Notes: a model not told the origin generated them from the sequence alone. A DNA stretch of 64,000 bases from Actinomadura physcomitrii (GCF_008923205.2 NZ_WBMS02000009.1:83638-147637); one strand, 5' to 3'; counted from the first letter of the stretch, positions 18,418 to 27,988 are shown. Translations and numbers: made by a program.

Positions 18418-19710
18418 GTGGAACAGCACTCGCGAACCGATGCCTACGCCGACCGCTACGCCGCCCGCGCCGCCGGCATGGTGCCGTCGGAGATCCGCGC
18501 TCTGTTCGCGATGGTCGCCCGCCCCGAGGTCGTCTCCCTCGCCGGCGGCGCGCCCTACGTGTCCGCGCTGCCTCTCGACGCCGTCGGCTCCATGATCGGC
18601 GACCTCGTCGCCGGCAGGGGCGCCGAGGTCCTCCAGTACGGCTCCGCGCAGGGCGACGAGACCCTCCGCGAACTCATCTGCGACGTCATGGCCCTCGAAG
18701 GCGTGCAGGGCTCCGCCGACGACGTCGTCGTCACCGTCGGCGCCCAGCAGGCCCTCGACCTCATCACCAAGATCTTCATCGATCCCGGCGACGTCGTCCT
18801 CGCCGAGGCCCCCTCCTACGTCGGCGCGCTTGGCACCTTCGCCGCCTACCAGGCCGACGTCGTGCACGTCCCCCTCGACGAGGGCGGCCTCATCCCGTCC
18901 GCGCTCCGCGAGACCCTCGACCGGCTCCGCCGCGACGGCCGCCGCGTCAAGTTCCTCTACACCGTCCCGACGTTCCAGAACCCCGCCGGCGTCACCCTCA
19001 CCGCCGCCCGCCGCGCCCAGATCCTGGAGATCTGCGCCGAACACGACGTCCTGATCGTCGAGGACAACCCCTACGGCCTCCTCGGCTTCGAGGGCGAGCC
19101 GATGCGGGCGCTGCGCGCCGACGACCCCGACCGCGTCATCTACCTCGGCTCGTTCTCCAAGACGATCGCGTCCGGCCTCCGCGTCGGCTGGGTCCTCGCC
19201 CCGCACGCGGTGCGCGCCAAGCTCGTCCTCGCCGCCGAGTCCGCGATCCTCTGCCCGTCGAACTTCTCCCAGCTCGCCGTCCGCGAGTACCTGCTGACGC
19301 AGCCCTGGCGCGAGCAGATCAAGGCGTTCCGCGAGATGTACCGGGAACGCCGCGACGCCATGCTCGACGCCCTCGACCAGCTCATGCCGGACGGCTGCAC
19401 CTGGACGCGCCCCGCCGGCGGCTTCTTCGTCTGGCTCACCCTCCCCGAGGGCCTCGACGCCAAGGCGATGTCCCCCCGCGCGATCGCCGACCGCGTCGCC
19501 TACGTCGCCGGCACCGGCTTCTACGCCGACGGCGGCGGCCGCCGCAACATGCGCCTCTCGTACTGCTTCCCCGAGCCGCACCGCATCCGCGAAGGCGTCC
19601 GCCGCCTCGCCGCGGTCGTGGAGAAGGAGATCAGGCTGCGGGACACTTTCGGGGGAGTCGAGCACGACGGCCCCGGCGGTGTGCACACCCCGGGCCCGGG
19701 CATCGTCTAA
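18418..19710 (+). CDS. PLP-dependent aminotransferase (class I/II, LysN/2-aminoadipate type)
   Basis: A 430-residue fold-type I aminotransferase without the N-terminal GntR domain of MocR regulators. Typical blocks are VVSLAGGAPYVSALP at the start, VGAQQALDLITKIF, YTVPTFQNPAGVTL, VEDNPYG and the PLP lysine in GSFSKTIASGLRVGW. The C-terminus has MRLSYCFPEP. The GTG at 18418 has GGAGG at 18407-18411 with 6-nt spacing. It is followed by a strong terminator. The substrate is probably an amino acid such as aminoadipate or a branched-chain or aromatic amino acid, which cannot be decided here. Confidence 0.85.
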   Translation: MEQHSRTDAYADRYAARAAGMVPSEIRALFAMVARPEVVSLAGGAPYVSALPLDAVGSMIGDLVAGRGAEVLQYGSAQGDETLRELICDVMALEGVQGSADDVVVTVGAQQALDLITKIFIDPGDVVLAEAPSYVGALGTFAAYQADVVHVPLDEGGLIPSALRETLDRLRRDGRRVKFLYTVPTFQNPAGVTLTAARRAQILEICAEHDVLIVEDNPYGLLGFEGEPMRALRADDPDRVIYLGSFSKTIASGLRVGWVLAPHAVRAKLVLAAESAILCPSNFSQLAVREYLLTQPWREQIKAFREMYRERRDAMLDALDQLMPDGCTWTRPAGGFFVWLTLPEGLDAKAMSPRAIADRVAYVAGTGFYADGGGRRNMRLSYCFPEPHRIREGVRRLAAVVEKEIRLRDTFGGVEHDGPGGVHTPGPGIV

Positions 19711-19735
19711 CCGATACCACCCGGTTTCGCGTAAC

Positions 19736-19772
19736 CGCGCCGGCTCCCCCATGCTGGGAGCCGGCGCGTTTT
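19736..19772 (+). terminator. Rho-independent terminator after aminotransferase
   Basis: A 13-bp GC stem (19736-19748 with 19756-19768) with a 7-nt loop is followed by TTTT. It is one of the few classical intrinsic terminators in the window. Confidence 0.85.
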
Positions 19773-19806
19773 CGTAGCCGCTCCTACCGCCAGAAGGGCA
19801 CCTGCT

Positions 19807-20748
19807 GTGGAACTCGGGCACGTCGTCGTCCTCGCCGGGGGACTGTCCTACGAGCGAGAGGTCTCGCTCCGCTCCGGACGCCGCGTCACCGACGCGCTGC
19901 GCGCCCTCGACATCCCCGTCGAGTTGCGCGACGCCGACGCCACCCTCCTGGACTCCCTCGCCGACGACCCGCCGGACGCCGTGTTCCCCGTCCTGCACGG
20001 CGCCGCGGGGGAGGACGGCTCGATCCGCGACGTCCTCGACCTGCTCGACGTCCGCTACGTCGGCGCCCGCCCGGACGCCTGCCGCGTCGCCTTCGACAAG
20101 CCGACCGCCAAGTCCCTGGTGCGCCGCGCCGGGCTGCGCACCCCCGAGTCCGTCGCCCTGCCGAAGGAGGTCTTCCACGACCTCGGCGCCGCGTCCGTCC
20201 TCGACCAGATCATCCGCGGGCTCGGCCTCCCCCTCTTCGTCAAGCCCACCCGCGGCGGCTCCGCGCTCGGCGCGTCCGTCGTGCACGAGCCGTCCGAACT
20301 CTCCGCCGCCATGGTCGGCTGCTTCGCCTACGGCGACAGCGCCCTCGTCGAGCGCTACATCGAGGGCACCGAGGTCGCCGTCAGCGTCATCGAGCGCCAC
20401 GGCCGCCCCGAGGCGCTCCCCGCCGTCGAGATCGTCGCCCCGGGTGCCCTGTACAACTACACCGCCCGCTACGACGCCGGCGACACCGAGTTCATCACGC
20501 CCGCCCGCCTCGCCCCGGACGCCGCCGAACGCGCCACCGCCGCCGCCGTCACCGCCCACCGCGCCCTCGGCCTCCGCGACCTGTCCCGCACCGACCTCAT
20601 CGTCGACCCCGACGGCGAGGTCCACTTCCTCGAAGTGAACGTCGCCCCCGGCATGACCGAGACGAGCCTGCTCCCCCGCGCCGTCAGCGTCGCCGGCCTC
20701 GACCTCGGCGAGGTCTGCCGCGACCTCCTCCTGGCCCAGTTCTCCTGA
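19807..20748 (+). CDS. D-alanine--D-alanine ligase-like ATP-grasp protein
   Basis: A 313-residue ATP-grasp enzyme of the Ddl family. The N-terminal domain has VVVLAGGLSYEREVSLRSG and FPVLHGAAGEDGSI. The central ATP-binding part has LPLFVKPTRGGSALGAS. The C-terminal metal site is VHFLEVNVAPGMTETSLLP. The GTG at 19807 has AAGGGCA upstream. A housekeeping ddl normally lies elsewhere, so this could be a second D-Ala-D-Ala ligase or a ligase for a related dipeptide. It sits between the aminotransferase gene and the parS region. Confidence 0.85.
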   Translation: MELGHVVVLAGGLSYEREVSLRSGRRVTDALRALDIPVELRDADATLLDSLADDPPDAVFPVLHGAAGEDGSIRDVLDLLDVRYVGARPDACRVAFDKPTAKSLVRRAGLRTPESVALPKEVFHDLGAASVLDQIIRGLGLPLFVKPTRGGSALGASVVHEPSELSAAMVGCFAYGDSALVERYIEGTEVAVSVIERHGRPEALPAVEIVAPGALYNYTARYDAGDTEFITPARLAPDAAERATAAAVTAHRALGLRDLSRTDLIVDPDGEVHFLEVNVAPGMTETSLLPRAVSVAGLDLGEVCRDLLLAQFS

Positions 20749-20754
20749 GCCGAT

Positions 20755-20768
20755 GTTTCACGGGAAAC
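20755..20768 (+). promoter_or_regulatory. parS site 1
   Basis: GTTTCACGGGAAAC, one base from the general palindrome GTTTCACGTGAAAC. It begins 6 nt after the stop codon of the ddl-like gene. Confidence 0.85.
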
Positions 20769-20784
20769 CCTCGCCCTCACCAAC

Positions 20785-20798
20785 GTTTCCCGTGAAAC
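20785..20798 (-). promoter_or_regulatory. parS site 2
   Basis: The same 14-mer in reverse orientation, 30 nt from site 1. Confidence 0.85.
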
Positions 20799-20884
20799 AT
20801 CCCCTGACGTCGAACGGCCACTCCAGAGCATCGCACCAGGGTGACTTGCCAGTCGTCGACGAACGACCAGCGCGCCCGGCCCAT

Positions 20885-20898
20885 GTTTCCCGTGAAAC
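20885..20898 (-). promoter_or_regulatory. parS site 3
   Basis: The same 14-mer in reverse orientation, exactly 100 nt after site 2. Confidence 0.85.
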
Positions 20899-21490
20899 AT
20901 CGCCTGCCCGTCCCTCTCCGCGCTCACGTCCGACACGGAGACTCTGGATCGCTCGGACGACTGGGATCGGCGGCCGGTCCCCCGAGCAACCATGCGAGGC
21001 CGAGGGAGCCAGGGCCCGCACGGACGCTGGCAGTCACACCGAGATCCACGCTGGTTGGTTGACTGCCGTCGGCGAGAGGCGTCTGGTGCGCCCGATCGGC
21101 CGCACGCTTGGCAGCCGACAGGCTCCGCGGTCGCGGAGTTCGGGGCCGAGTTCACCGAGCAGCGCGACCGAACCGACGGGGTAGCGGGCCCCAAGCGCAC
21201 CGTTGCCCTACGTCCGCCGCCCGGCGCGGGCGGACGATGCAGTGGCCGGCACCCGAGCGAATCGTTGCCTACGTCGCGCCGTCCCGGCGTGTGCGGGACG
21301 GTGCATGCGCGCCGATGAGTCGCCGGGGGCGCGGAGCCGGTCGTCGCTCGCAGGGCGTGCCAGGCCTCGCTGTCGCTCGCGTGTTCAGAGAACGTAGTGA
21401 TCCCCAAGCCCGCTCGCGTTCGCCGCGCCCGGTGCCCGGGTGCCCCGGGCGCGGCGGCCGGGCGTTCGCGGGGGAGACGCAGGCGGGGAT

Positions 21491-21504
21491 GTTTCACGGG
21501 AAAC
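21491..21504 (+). promoter_or_regulatory. parS site 4
   Basis: Forward copy GTTTCACGGGAAAC, 73 nt from the 3' end of parB. Confidence 0.85.
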
Positions 21505-21576
21505 ATCGGGTGGGTGGGAAAAGCGAAGCGCCCCGGAAGGCTCCGGGGCGCTGGAGGTCGAGGGATGGCGAGGAGC

Positions 21577-22587
21577 CTACGGCTCGCCGGGGCCGTCGTC
21601 GGGCGCCATCGACTTGATGATGCGGTCGAGGTCTTCGAGGGTGGCGAACTCGACCACGATCTTGCCCTTGTTGCGGCCCATGTCGACGCGGACCTTGGTC
21701 TCGTAGCGGTCCGAGAGGCGGTCGGCGAGTTCCTGGAGCCCGGGAGCGACGGGCTTCTTGCGGCGGCCCTGGCGCGCTGCCTTCGGCGCGTCGTCCACCT
21801 CGCGGAGCGCGATCATCTCCTCGACCGCGCGGACGGAGAGGCCCTCCTGCACGATCCGCTGCGCCATGTGCTCCTGCGCCTCGACGCTGTCGAGGGACAG
21901 CAGCGCGCGGGCGTGGCCCGCCGACAGCACTCCGGCGGCGACGCGGCGCTGGACGGCGGGCGGCAGGTTCAGCAGCCGGAGCGTGTTGGTGATGTGCGGG
22001 CGGGACCGGCCGATCCGGGTGGCGAGCTGCTCGTGGGTGGCGCCGAAGTCCTGCAGCAACTGCTGGTAGGCGGCCGCCTCCTCCAGCGGGTTCAGCTGCT
22101 GGCGGTGCAGGTTCTCCATGAGCGCGTCGCGGAGCAGATCGTTGTCGCCGGTGTCGCGGACGATCGCGGGGATGACGTCCAGCCCGGCCATCTGGGAAGC
22201 GCGCAGCCGGCGCTCGCCCATGATCAGCTCGTAGTCGTGCTCGCCGGACTCGGCCCGGCGGACGACGATGGGCTGCAGCAGCCCGACGATACCGATGGAC
22301 TCGGCGAGTTCCTCGAGGGCCTGCTCGTCGAAGTGCTCGCGCGGCTGGCGCGGGTTGGGGGTGATGGACGTGACGGGCAGCTCGGCGAAGTGCGCTCCGG
22401 CGACCGGCTGGACGTCCGGGCCCGCGGCGCCGTCCAGGCCGGTGCCGTTCGGGCCGCCGGGGTATCCCGGCCCGCCCAGGCCGCCGGTTCCGCCCGCGCC
22501 GGACGGGTCGCCCGCCGGTGGCGGGGGCGGGGCGGTGGGGATGAGGGCGCCGAGCCCCTTGCCCAGACCGCGTCGCTGCTGGCTCAC
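21577..22587 (-). CDS. parB: chromosome partitioning protein ParB
   Basis: A 336-residue CTP-dependent DNA clamp. The N-terminus QRRGLGKGLGALIP contacts ParA. A Gly/Pro linker precedes the CTPase/ParB domain (PNPRQPREHFDEQALEELAESI, then MGERRLRASQMAGL and ENLHRQQLNPLEEAAAYQQL). The helix-turn-helix region has RIGRSRPHITNTLRLLNLP. The C-terminal dimer domain is KVRVDMGRNKGKIVVEFAT. The GTG at 22587 overlaps the parA stop by 4 nt. It should bind the parS sites directly downstream and inside parA. Confidence 0.96.
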   Translation of the reverse strand: MSQQRRGLGKGLGALIPTAPPPPPAGDPSGAGGTGGLGGPGYPGGPNGTGLDGAAGPDVQPVAGAHFAELPVTSITPNPRQPREHFDEQALEELAESIGIVGLLQPIVVRRAESGEHDYELIMGERRLRASQMAGLDVIPAIVRDTGDNDLLRDALMENLHRQQLNPLEEAAAYQQLLQDFGATHEQLATRIGRSRPHITNTLRLLNLPPAVQRRVAAGVLSAGHARALLSLDSVEAQEHMAQRIVQEGLSVRAVEEMIALREVDDAPKAARQGRRKKPVAPGLQELADRLSDRYETKVRVDMGRNKGKIVVEFATLEDLDRIIKSMAPDDGPGEP

Positions 22588-23774
22588 TTCCTCGCCCCTC
22601 CATGGGCCATTTCCGAGGCCGCCTCGCTGTAGGCGAGGGCGCCGCTGGAACCCGGGTCGTACGTCATGACGGACTGTCCGTAGCTCGGCGCCTCGGAGAC
22701 GCGGACGCTGCGGGGGATCACCGTGTTGAGGACGACGTCGCCGAAGTGGTTGCGGACGTCGTCCGCGACCTGCGCGGCGAGCCGCGTCCGGGCGTCGTAC
22801 ATGGTGAGCAGGATGGTGGACACCCTGAGCTTCTGGTTGAGGTGCGCCTTGACGAGGTCGACGGTGCGGATGAGCTGCCCGAGCCCTTCGAGCGCGTAGT
22901 ACTCGCACTGGATCGGGATGAGCAGCTCGTCGCCGCCGACGAGGGCGTTGACGGTGAGCAGGCCGAGCGACGGCGGGCAGTCGATCAGGACGTAGTCGAA
23001 CTTGTCGGTGTCGTAGGCGTCCAGGGCGCGGCGCAGCCGGGACTCGCGGGCGACCTTGGAGACGAGCTCGATCTCGGCGCCGGCGAGGTTGAGCGTCGCG
23101 GGCGCGCAGTACAGGTTCGGGATCTCGGGGGCGGCGACGACGATGTCGGCGAGCGCCATGTCCTCGATCAGGACGTCGTAGATGGACGGGATCTCGGCGT
23201 GGTGCTCGATGCCGAGGGCGGTGGACGCGTTGCCCTGCGGGTCGAGGTCGACGACGAGCACCTGCGCGCCGTGCATGGCGAGCGACGCGGCGAGGTTGAC
23301 CGAGCTGGTGGTCTTGCCGACGCCGCCCTTCTGGTTGGCGATGGTGATGATGCGGCAGCGGTCCGGCCGCGGCCATTCGCGTTCCCGGCGGCCGGACATC
23401 GCTTTCAGAGCGGTGACCGCTGTTTCATGTGAAACCTTGGCGTCCTTGAGCGCCTCGCGCACGAGTTCTGACTCCCCCTGAGATGGTCCCTGGCGCGGAC
23501 CCGCCTGCTGTGTGCCGGCGCTGGTCGGCACATAGCCGACGTTCTCCGCGGTACCGGACGTCGTGTTACCCCACATTGCGTGCCCGGAGGGCGCGACCGC
23601 CGGCGGTGTCGCGGCACCGGCGTCCTCCCGCGTCCCCTCGCCGGCCTGCGCGGCCTGGCCCGCGGGGGTCTCCCGCGCGGGCTCCGCGGCGCCGGTCCCG
23701 CCCGGGCCGGGCGGCTGTTCGTCGGGGGATTCGCCGGCGCGGTCAGGCCGTCCCAGTCCTGGTCCCGTGCTCAT
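22584..23774 (-). CDS. parA: chromosome partitioning ATPase ParA (Soj)
   Basis: A 396-residue Walker-type ATPase with an unusually long, disordered Gly/Pro/Ala-rich N-terminal extension of about 135 residues. The deviant Walker A motif is [18 protein letters not shown], with [15 protein letters not shown] and [19 protein letters not shown] following. It drives origin segregation with ParB. The ATG at 23774 overlaps the rsmG stop (ATGA), and its own stop overlaps parB. A parS-like site is embedded at codons ~114-118. Confidence 0.96.
   Translation of the reverse strand: MSTGPGLGRPDRAGESPDEQPPGPGGTGAAEPARETPAGQAAQAGEGTREDAGAATPPAVAPSGHAMWGNTTSGTAENVGYVPTSAGTQQAGPRQGPSQGESELVREALKDAKVSHETAVTALKAMSGRREREWPRPDRCRIITIANQKGGVGKTTSSVNLAASLAMHGAQVLVVDLDPQGNASTALGIEHHAEIPSIYDVLIEDMALADIVVAAPEIPNLYCAPATLNLAGAEIELVSKVARESRLRRALDAYDTDKFDYVLIDCPPSLGLLTVNALVGGDELLIPIQCEYYALEGLGQLIRTVDLVKAHLNQKLRVSTILLTMYDARTRLAAQVADDVRNHFGDVVLNTVIPRSVRVSEAPSYGQSVMTYDPGSSGALAYSEAASEMAHGGARK
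23422..23435. promoter_or_regulatory. parS-like site inside parA
   Basis: GTTTCATGTGAAAC, one mismatch from the perfect parS palindrome and different in its core from the four intergenic copies. It lies in the coding sequence for the parA N-terminal extension. Confidence 0.7.
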
Positions 23775-24460
23775 GAAGACCTCTTCCTCGACCTTCCAGC
23801 GCGCCGGGGCGCGCTCTGTCGTCGCCCGGCCGCTGCACTCCGGTCCGCCGGCCTGCCGGCGACCACACGGACAAGCGTTGTCGGCGGGTCGACCATACCG
23901 CGCCCGACTTGGAGCAGTTCGGTCTGCCGCACCCCGAAACGCTGCAGAACGGGTGCGGCCTCGTCGAGCTCGGCCGCGGCCCGCTCGCCCTTGAGCGCGA
24001 GCAGTTCACCGCCGGGGCGCAGCAGCGGCAGCGCCCACTTGGCGAGACGTTCGAGGGGGGCCACCGCGCGCGCCGTCGCCACGTCCACCGAGAACTCCTT
24101 GGTGACGTCCTCGGCCCGGGCCCGGCGCACCTCGACGTTCCGCAGGTCGAGCATCTCGACGCACTCGTCGAGGAAGGTCGTCCGCCGGAGCAGCGGTTCG
24201 AGGAGCGTGATCCGCAGGTCGGGCCGCACGATCGCGAGCACGACGCCGGGCAGCCCGGCGCCGGATCCGATGTCGACGACCTGGGCGTCCGCCGGGATCG
24301 CCTCGGCCACCACCGCGCAGTTGATCAGGTGGCGTTCCCACAGCCGGTCGGCCTCGCGCGGGCCGATCAGGCCGCGTTCGACGCCCGCGTCGGCGAGGAA
24401 CGCCGCGTAGCGTTCCGCGACCGGCAGTGTTTCCCCGAAAACCTCGCGTGCGATCCCCAC
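23771..24460 (-). CDS. rsmG: 16S rRNA (guanine(527)-N7)-methyltransferase RsmG
   Basis: A 229-residue SAM methyltransferase (GidB). The conserved run [21 protein letters not shown], the SAM motif [17 protein letters not shown] and [10 protein letters not shown] identify it. Its C-terminal Arg-rich tail ends in a stop that overlaps the parA start. GTG 24460 was used as start; an in-frame ATG at 24526 would add 22 residues and neither has a strong ribosome site. It is the first gene of the rsmG-parA-parB operon, and the order is conserved in actinobacteria. Confidence 0.93.
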   Translation of the reverse strand: MGIAREVFGETLPVAERYAAFLADAGVERGLIGPREADRLWERHLINCAVVAEAIPADAQVVDIGSGAGLPGVVLAIVRPDLRITLLEPLLRRTTFLDECVEMLDLRNVEVRRARAEDVTKEFSVDVATARAVAPLERLAKWALPLLRPGGELLALKGERAAAELDEAAPVLQRFGVRQTELLQVGRGMVDPPTTLVRVVAGRPADRSAAAGRRQSAPRRAGRSRKRSS

Positions 24461-24599
24461 CGTACGAATCGTTCCATAAAACGGCGTGGCGGCGTACACA
24501 CGCAACGTCCCCGGAGGCGACCGCATGACGCTTTCGCATGTCGGCGACCGTCCGGGAGGTGCGGCTTCTTGCGATATGGGAAGAACCACATGTCCTGCC

Positions 24600-24623
24600 G
24601 CATATTCGGCGACCGCCGGGTAA
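24600..24623 (+). promoter_or_regulatory. possible SigB-type promoter upstream of DUF6458 gene
   Basis: GCAT, 14 nt, then GGGTAA fits the loose Streptomyces SigB-family consensus GNNT-N14-16-GGGTAY except for the last base. It lies 39 nt upstream of the DUF6458 gene start. The consensus is weak and chance is possible. Confidence 0.3.
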
Positions 24624-24661
24624 AAGGACGGTGTCGCCCCCCTTGGAAGGAGCTCCGAGTC

Positions 24662-25165
24662 ATGGGAATCGGAGTCAGTCTCGCGTTCATCGCCATCGGA
24701 GCGATCCTCGCCTTCGCCCTCCGCGTGGATCTCGCCGGCGTCGACATCCATCTCGTCGGCTGGATCCTGATCGTGGTCGGTGCGGTGAGCATGGCCTTCA
24801 CCCTCAAGTACACCCGTCCGCGGCGCCGCGAGGGCCGGGTGGTCGGGGCGGACCCCGTCTACGGGGACGAGCCGGGCACCGTGATCCGCGAGGAGCACAT
24901 CATCGAGGATCCGCCCCCGGCGGGACGTCCCGCCGAGCGCGTCGAACGCGTCGTCGAGCACCCGGCGGACGAAGGCGTGACGCACGGGCACGTCGCCCAG
25001 GACCCCGCGTTCGCGCAGGACCCCTCCCGCGCTCAGGACCCGGCCGAGGCGAACAACCCCGCCATCGACTCCGATTCCGTCGACCCGCTCCGCGACCCCG
25101 CACGGCGTGACCCCGCGCCGCGCGAGCGGAGCGTGTACGGACGGACACGGCCCGGACGTCGTTGA
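24662..25165 (+). CDS. DUF6458 family small membrane protein
   Basis: A 167-residue protein with two N-terminal transmembrane helices ([15 protein letters not shown] and [18 protein letters not shown]) joined by [10 protein letters not shown], the typical DUF6458 pattern. The remaining ~110 residues are hydrophilic, acidic and Pro/Asp-rich with AQDP repeats, and probably lie in the cytoplasm. The ATG at 24662 follows AAGGAG. It is divergent from rsmG. The function is not known. Confidence 0.75.
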   Translation: MGIGVSLAFIAIGAILAFALRVDLAGVDIHLVGWILIVVGAVSMAFTLKYTRPRRREGRVVGADPVYGDEPGTVIREEHIIEDPPPAGRPAERVERVVEHPADEGVTHGHVAQDPAFAQDPSRAQDPAEANNPAIDSDSVDPLRDPARRDPAPRERSVYGRTRPGRR

Positions 25166-25666
25166 TCGCGTACCGTTCGGCGGCTTCGCTTCTCACCGCT
25201 ACCTCCGCCCCGGACTCGTCCGTCCGATAGGCCACCCGGTGTGCTTTGGGCGGCGGTGCACACCGGGTTCCCAGGGGCCCCGCGCCGGTCAGGGCGCGGG
25301 GCCCCGCCTCGTCCACCCGCTCGATCGGCCAGGCTGTGGATAACCAGCCGTTTATCCACAGGGTCAGGGCCGAGCCGTGTCGCTCCGCGCCGTTTCCGGG
25401 TGGCTAACCGCCTTCACCTGCGGCGCTATAACGCGCCTGCGTAGGTCCGGGAGCGTCGGCCGGGCACGCGATCCCCAGGGGTCGGCGGCGAGCTTCGGGC
25501 GAGTTATCCACAGAATCGCGTTCTGGTTCTCTGGAAGGCGACGAGCCCTGACCATGGAGGTGGGCATGCGAACGGCCCCGGCATCGGGGTGATGCCGGGG
25601 CCGTTCGGTGGACTGCTCGTCTGGTTGTGGAGGAAGCGACCGGCCAGGCGGCCGCCGGGAGGTCCG
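25166..25666. other. intergenic region with three DnaA-box-like 9-mers
   Basis: A 501-nt gap between the DUF6458 gene and jag. It has TTATCCACA at 25352-25360 and 25504-25512 and the reverse copy at 25335-25343, plus the jag-side hairpin. No gene is supported. Confidence 0.6.
25569..25607. terminator. terminator hairpin downstream of jag
   Basis: A perfect 17-bp stem (25569-25585 with 25591-25607) and a 5-nt loop, 60 nt past the jag stop. It probably ends the rpmH-rnpA-yidD-yidC-jag operon. Confidence 0.85.
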
Positions 25667-26152
25667 TCAGGACGGGTGGACGACCACGTAGCGGTCCGGC
25701 TCCTCGCCCTCGGACTCGCTGCGCAGGCCGGCCGCCGCCACCGCGTCGTGGACGATCTTGCGCTCGAACGGGGTCATCGGCGCGAGCGGCTTGGACTCGC
25801 CGCTCTGCTTGACCTCGTCGGCGACGTCCGTGCCGAGCTTGGTGAGCTCGGCGCGGCGGCGCTCGCGGTAGCCGCCGATGTCGAGCATCAGCCGGGTCCG
25901 GTTGCCGGTCTGGCGGTGCACGGCCAGCCGGGTCAGCTCCTGCAGTGCCTCCAGCACCTCGCCGCGCTTGCCGACCAGCTCGTCCAGCGATCCGCCGACC
26001 ACCGCGACGATGGCGCGCTCGCCCTCGACGTCCATGTCGATGTCGCCGTCGTAGTCACCGATGTCCAGCAGGCCCTCGATGTAGTCGGCGGCGATCTCGC
26101 CTTCCTGCTCGAGGGCCTGGACGTCGACCTCGGTGGTGTCGGTCTGGCTCAA
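25667..26152 (-). CDS. jag: Jag/KhpB RNA-binding protein
   Basis: A 161-residue protein with a KH-like domain (about 45-105, including GGSLDELVGKRGEVLEALQEL and RLAVHRQTG) and a C-terminal R3H domain (about 110-161, LAPMTPFERKIVHDAV). It binds RNA and in Gram-positives acts with KhpA in cell division and envelope control. The acidic N-terminal 40 residues are typical of actinobacteria. It lies 36 nt downstream of yidC in the conserved operon. Confidence 0.92.
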   Translation of the reverse strand: MSQTDTTEVDVQALEQEGEIAADYIEGLLDIGDYDGDIDMDVEGERAIVAVVGGSLDELVGKRGEVLEALQELTRLAVHRQTGNRTRLMLDIGGYRERRRAELTKLGTDVADEVKQSGESKPLAPMTPFERKIVHDAVAAAGLRSESEGEEPDRYVVVHPS

Positions 26153-26188
26153 CGGGGTCTCCTTCTTCGGCGAGGACAGGGGTCCAAA

Positions 26189-27247
26189 CTAGCGCTTCTG
26201 GCTGCCGCTGCGCTTGCTGCGCGGCTTGCGGGTCGGCTGGTTGCGGACGACCTTGGGCTTGGTGTCCTCCGGCTCGGGAGCGGGCTCCGGCTCCTTCTTC
26301 AGCTTGGCCCTGATCCCGGACGGCGCCTGGCCGTTCTTCCCGGCGGCGGCCTTCGACCCCGCGGTCTTCGATCCCGCGGTCTTCGATCCCGTGCCCTTCG
26401 CGCCCGCGCTCTTCGAACCGGCCTTGGCGCCGGCCGTCTTGGCTCCGCCCGACGTGGTCTTCGCAGTGGCGGTGTCGTCGGTCTTCTCGCCGGGCGGGGG
26501 GAAGCGCTTGTAGATGTAGTGCTGCTGCGCGAGCGTCCAACTGTTCGACGTCACCCAGTACATGAGGACGCCCAGCGGGAAGCCGAGGCCGAAGAGGCCG
26601 AACAGCGGCGCGAGGAAGACCATCATCTTCTGCGCCTGCATCATCGGGTTGGCGTCGGCGGCCGCGGCGGGCTGGCGCTTCATGCTGGCCCGGACGGTGA
26701 AGAACGTCGTGCAGGAGCTGATCACCACGGCGATGCCGGTGACGATGATCGCGCTCCAGGTCTTGTCGCTCCAGGCGTTCAGGAACGTGTCGGGGATGTG
26801 CGCGCCGAAGATGTTGGCGTGCTGGGCGCTCTGCACCAGGTCCGCCGACATCGCGAAGACGCTGTGCCCCGGCTTGGCGTCCGAGATCCGCTTGAGGGTC
26901 TGGAACAGGCCGATGAAGACCGGCATCTGCACGACCAGGGGAAGGCAGCCCGACAGCGGGTTCGCGCCGTTCTCCTGGTAGAGCTTCATGACCTCCTGGT
27001 TGAGGCGCTGCTTGTCGTTCTTGTACTTCTTGCGCAGCGCCTGAACCTTCGGGTTCAGCTCCTGCATCTTCCGTGAGGCGTGGATCTGCTTCACGAACAG
27101 CGGCACGAGGATGAGCCGCAGCATGACGGTCAGCAGGATGATCGAGCCGCCCCACGCCCATCCGCTGTCCTTGGGGAAAACGACGCTCAGCCCCGCGTGA
27201 ATCCACACGATGAGCTGAGAGACGATCTGGTATAGCCAGTCAAGCAC
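26189..27247 (-). CDS. yidC: membrane protein insertase YidC
   Basis: A 352-residue Oxa1/YidC insertase that puts proteins into the membrane with or without Sec. Hydrophobic segments include [21 protein letters not shown]. The cytoplasmic coiled region is [22 protein letters not shown], and [19 protein letters not shown] is the family core. The C-terminal ~90 residues are a Lys/Ala/Gly-rich repeat tail ([10 protein letters not shown] units), a known feature of Gram-positive YidC homologues that may contact ribosomes. The ATG at 27247 overlaps the end of yidD by 8 nt. Confidence 0.95.
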   Translation of the reverse strand: MLDWLYQIVSQLIVWIHAGLSVVFPKDSGWAWGGSIILLTVMLRLILVPLFVKQIHASRKMQELNPKVQALRKKYKNDKQRLNQEVMKLYQENGANPLSGCLPLVVQMPVFIGLFQTLKRISDAKPGHSVFAMSADLVQSAQHANIFGAHIPDTFLNAWSDKTWSAIIVTGIAVVISSCTTFFTVRASMKRQPAAAADANPMMQAQKMMVFLAPLFGLFGLGFPLGVLMYWVTSNSWTLAQQHYIYKRFPPPGEKTDDTATAKTTSGGAKTAGAKAGSKSAGAKGTGSKTAGSKTAGSKAAAGKNGQAPSGIRAKLKKEPEPAPEPEDTKPKVVRNQPTRKPRSKRSGSQKR

Positions 27248-27611
27248 CGGGCAGCTCCTTGGGCTCTGCTAGGGCGGGGCCGCTCTCCTTGCGGCCGGAG
27301 TTCGAAGAAGCCGCCTTCGCCTTCGCGCTGGGCGTCTTCTTCGGCGGCACCGGGTCGTAGCCGCCGGGGTTGAACGGGTGGCACCGCGCGATCCGGCGGA
27401 CCGTCAGCCATGTGCCGCGCGCCGCCCCGTGCACCCGGAGGGCCTTGAGGCCGTAGGTGCTGCAGGACGGGGTGAAGCGGCACTGCTGCCCGAGCAGGGG
27501 GCTCAAGAAGCGGCGGTAGGCGCGGACGAGAAGGATCAGCACCGCGGCGACCGGACCAGGGGTGGTCGCCGGGCGCTGGTCGGTGAACGGTTCCCCGTGC
27601 CGGTTCCTCAT
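27240..27611 (-). CDS. yidD: membrane protein insertion efficiency factor YidD
   Basis: A 123-residue member of the DUF37 family. It has a short amphipathic N-terminal segment ([18 protein letters not shown]), the invariant [15 protein letters not shown] and the [13 protein letters not shown] motif. The C-terminal 35 residues are a Lys/Ala-rich extension beyond the usual ~85-residue protein. It overlaps rnpA by 4 nt (ATGA) and yidC by 8 nt. Confidence 0.94.
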   Translation of the reverse strand: MRNRHGEPFTDQRPATTPGPVAAVLILLVRAYRRFLSPLLGQQCRFTPSCSTYGLKALRVHGAARGTWLTVRRIARCHPFNPGGYDPVPPKKTPSAKAKAASSNSGRKESGPALAEPKELPGA

Positions 27612-27976
27612 CTCCGCCCCTTGGACGCGGGCCGCAGCAGCCGGTCGAGCGCCGACTCCAGATCCGCGGCCAGCTCGTCTGGGCGCGCCTCGCCCGCGCG
27701 GGGGTTGGCGCGCACTACGAGCAGGCTACCCGGTGGAAGCCGGTCCACGTGCCCGCGCGCGAGGTGCCGGAGCCTGCGCCGCACCGCGTTGCGGGTGACG
27801 GCGTTGCCGACGTTGCGCGCCACGATGAACCCGACCAGCGCCGGGCCGGCGGCGTCCGCGTCCTCTTCCGGACGGAGCAGGTGGACGACGACGTTAGGCC
27901 GTCCGGCGCGTCGCCCGCGCCGGACGGCCAACGAGAAGTCGTCCCGCCGCCGCATCCGGTGCCCGGACGGCAGCAT
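27608..27976 (-). CDS. rnpA: ribonuclease P protein component
   Basis: A 122-residue basic protein with the RNase P signature [19 protein letters not shown]. It combines with the RNA subunit to cut 5' leaders from tRNA precursors. The N-terminus [14 protein letters not shown] is typical. It lies 12 nt downstream of rpmH and overlaps yidD. Confidence 0.95.
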   Translation of the reverse strand: MLPSGHRMRRRDDFSLAVRRGRRAGRPNVVVHLLRPEEDADAAGPALVGFIVARNVGNAVTRNAVRRRLRHLARGHVDRLPPGSLLVVRANPRAGEARPDELAADLESALDRLLRPASKGRR

Positions 27977-27988
27977 GAGAGGGGTCGG

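Larger units (their letters stand above)
20749..21576. other. parS-bearing intergenic region
   Basis: An 828-nt stretch between ddl-like and parB with four parS-like 14-mers. Frames across it lack actinomycete codon bias and conserved motifs, so no gene was called. It probably serves as the ParB loading centromere. Confidence 0.7.

Noticed and set aside
20753..21617. Several open frames in the parS region
   Set aside because: Codon use is unlike neighbouring genes, frames contradict each other and the parS sites explain the region.
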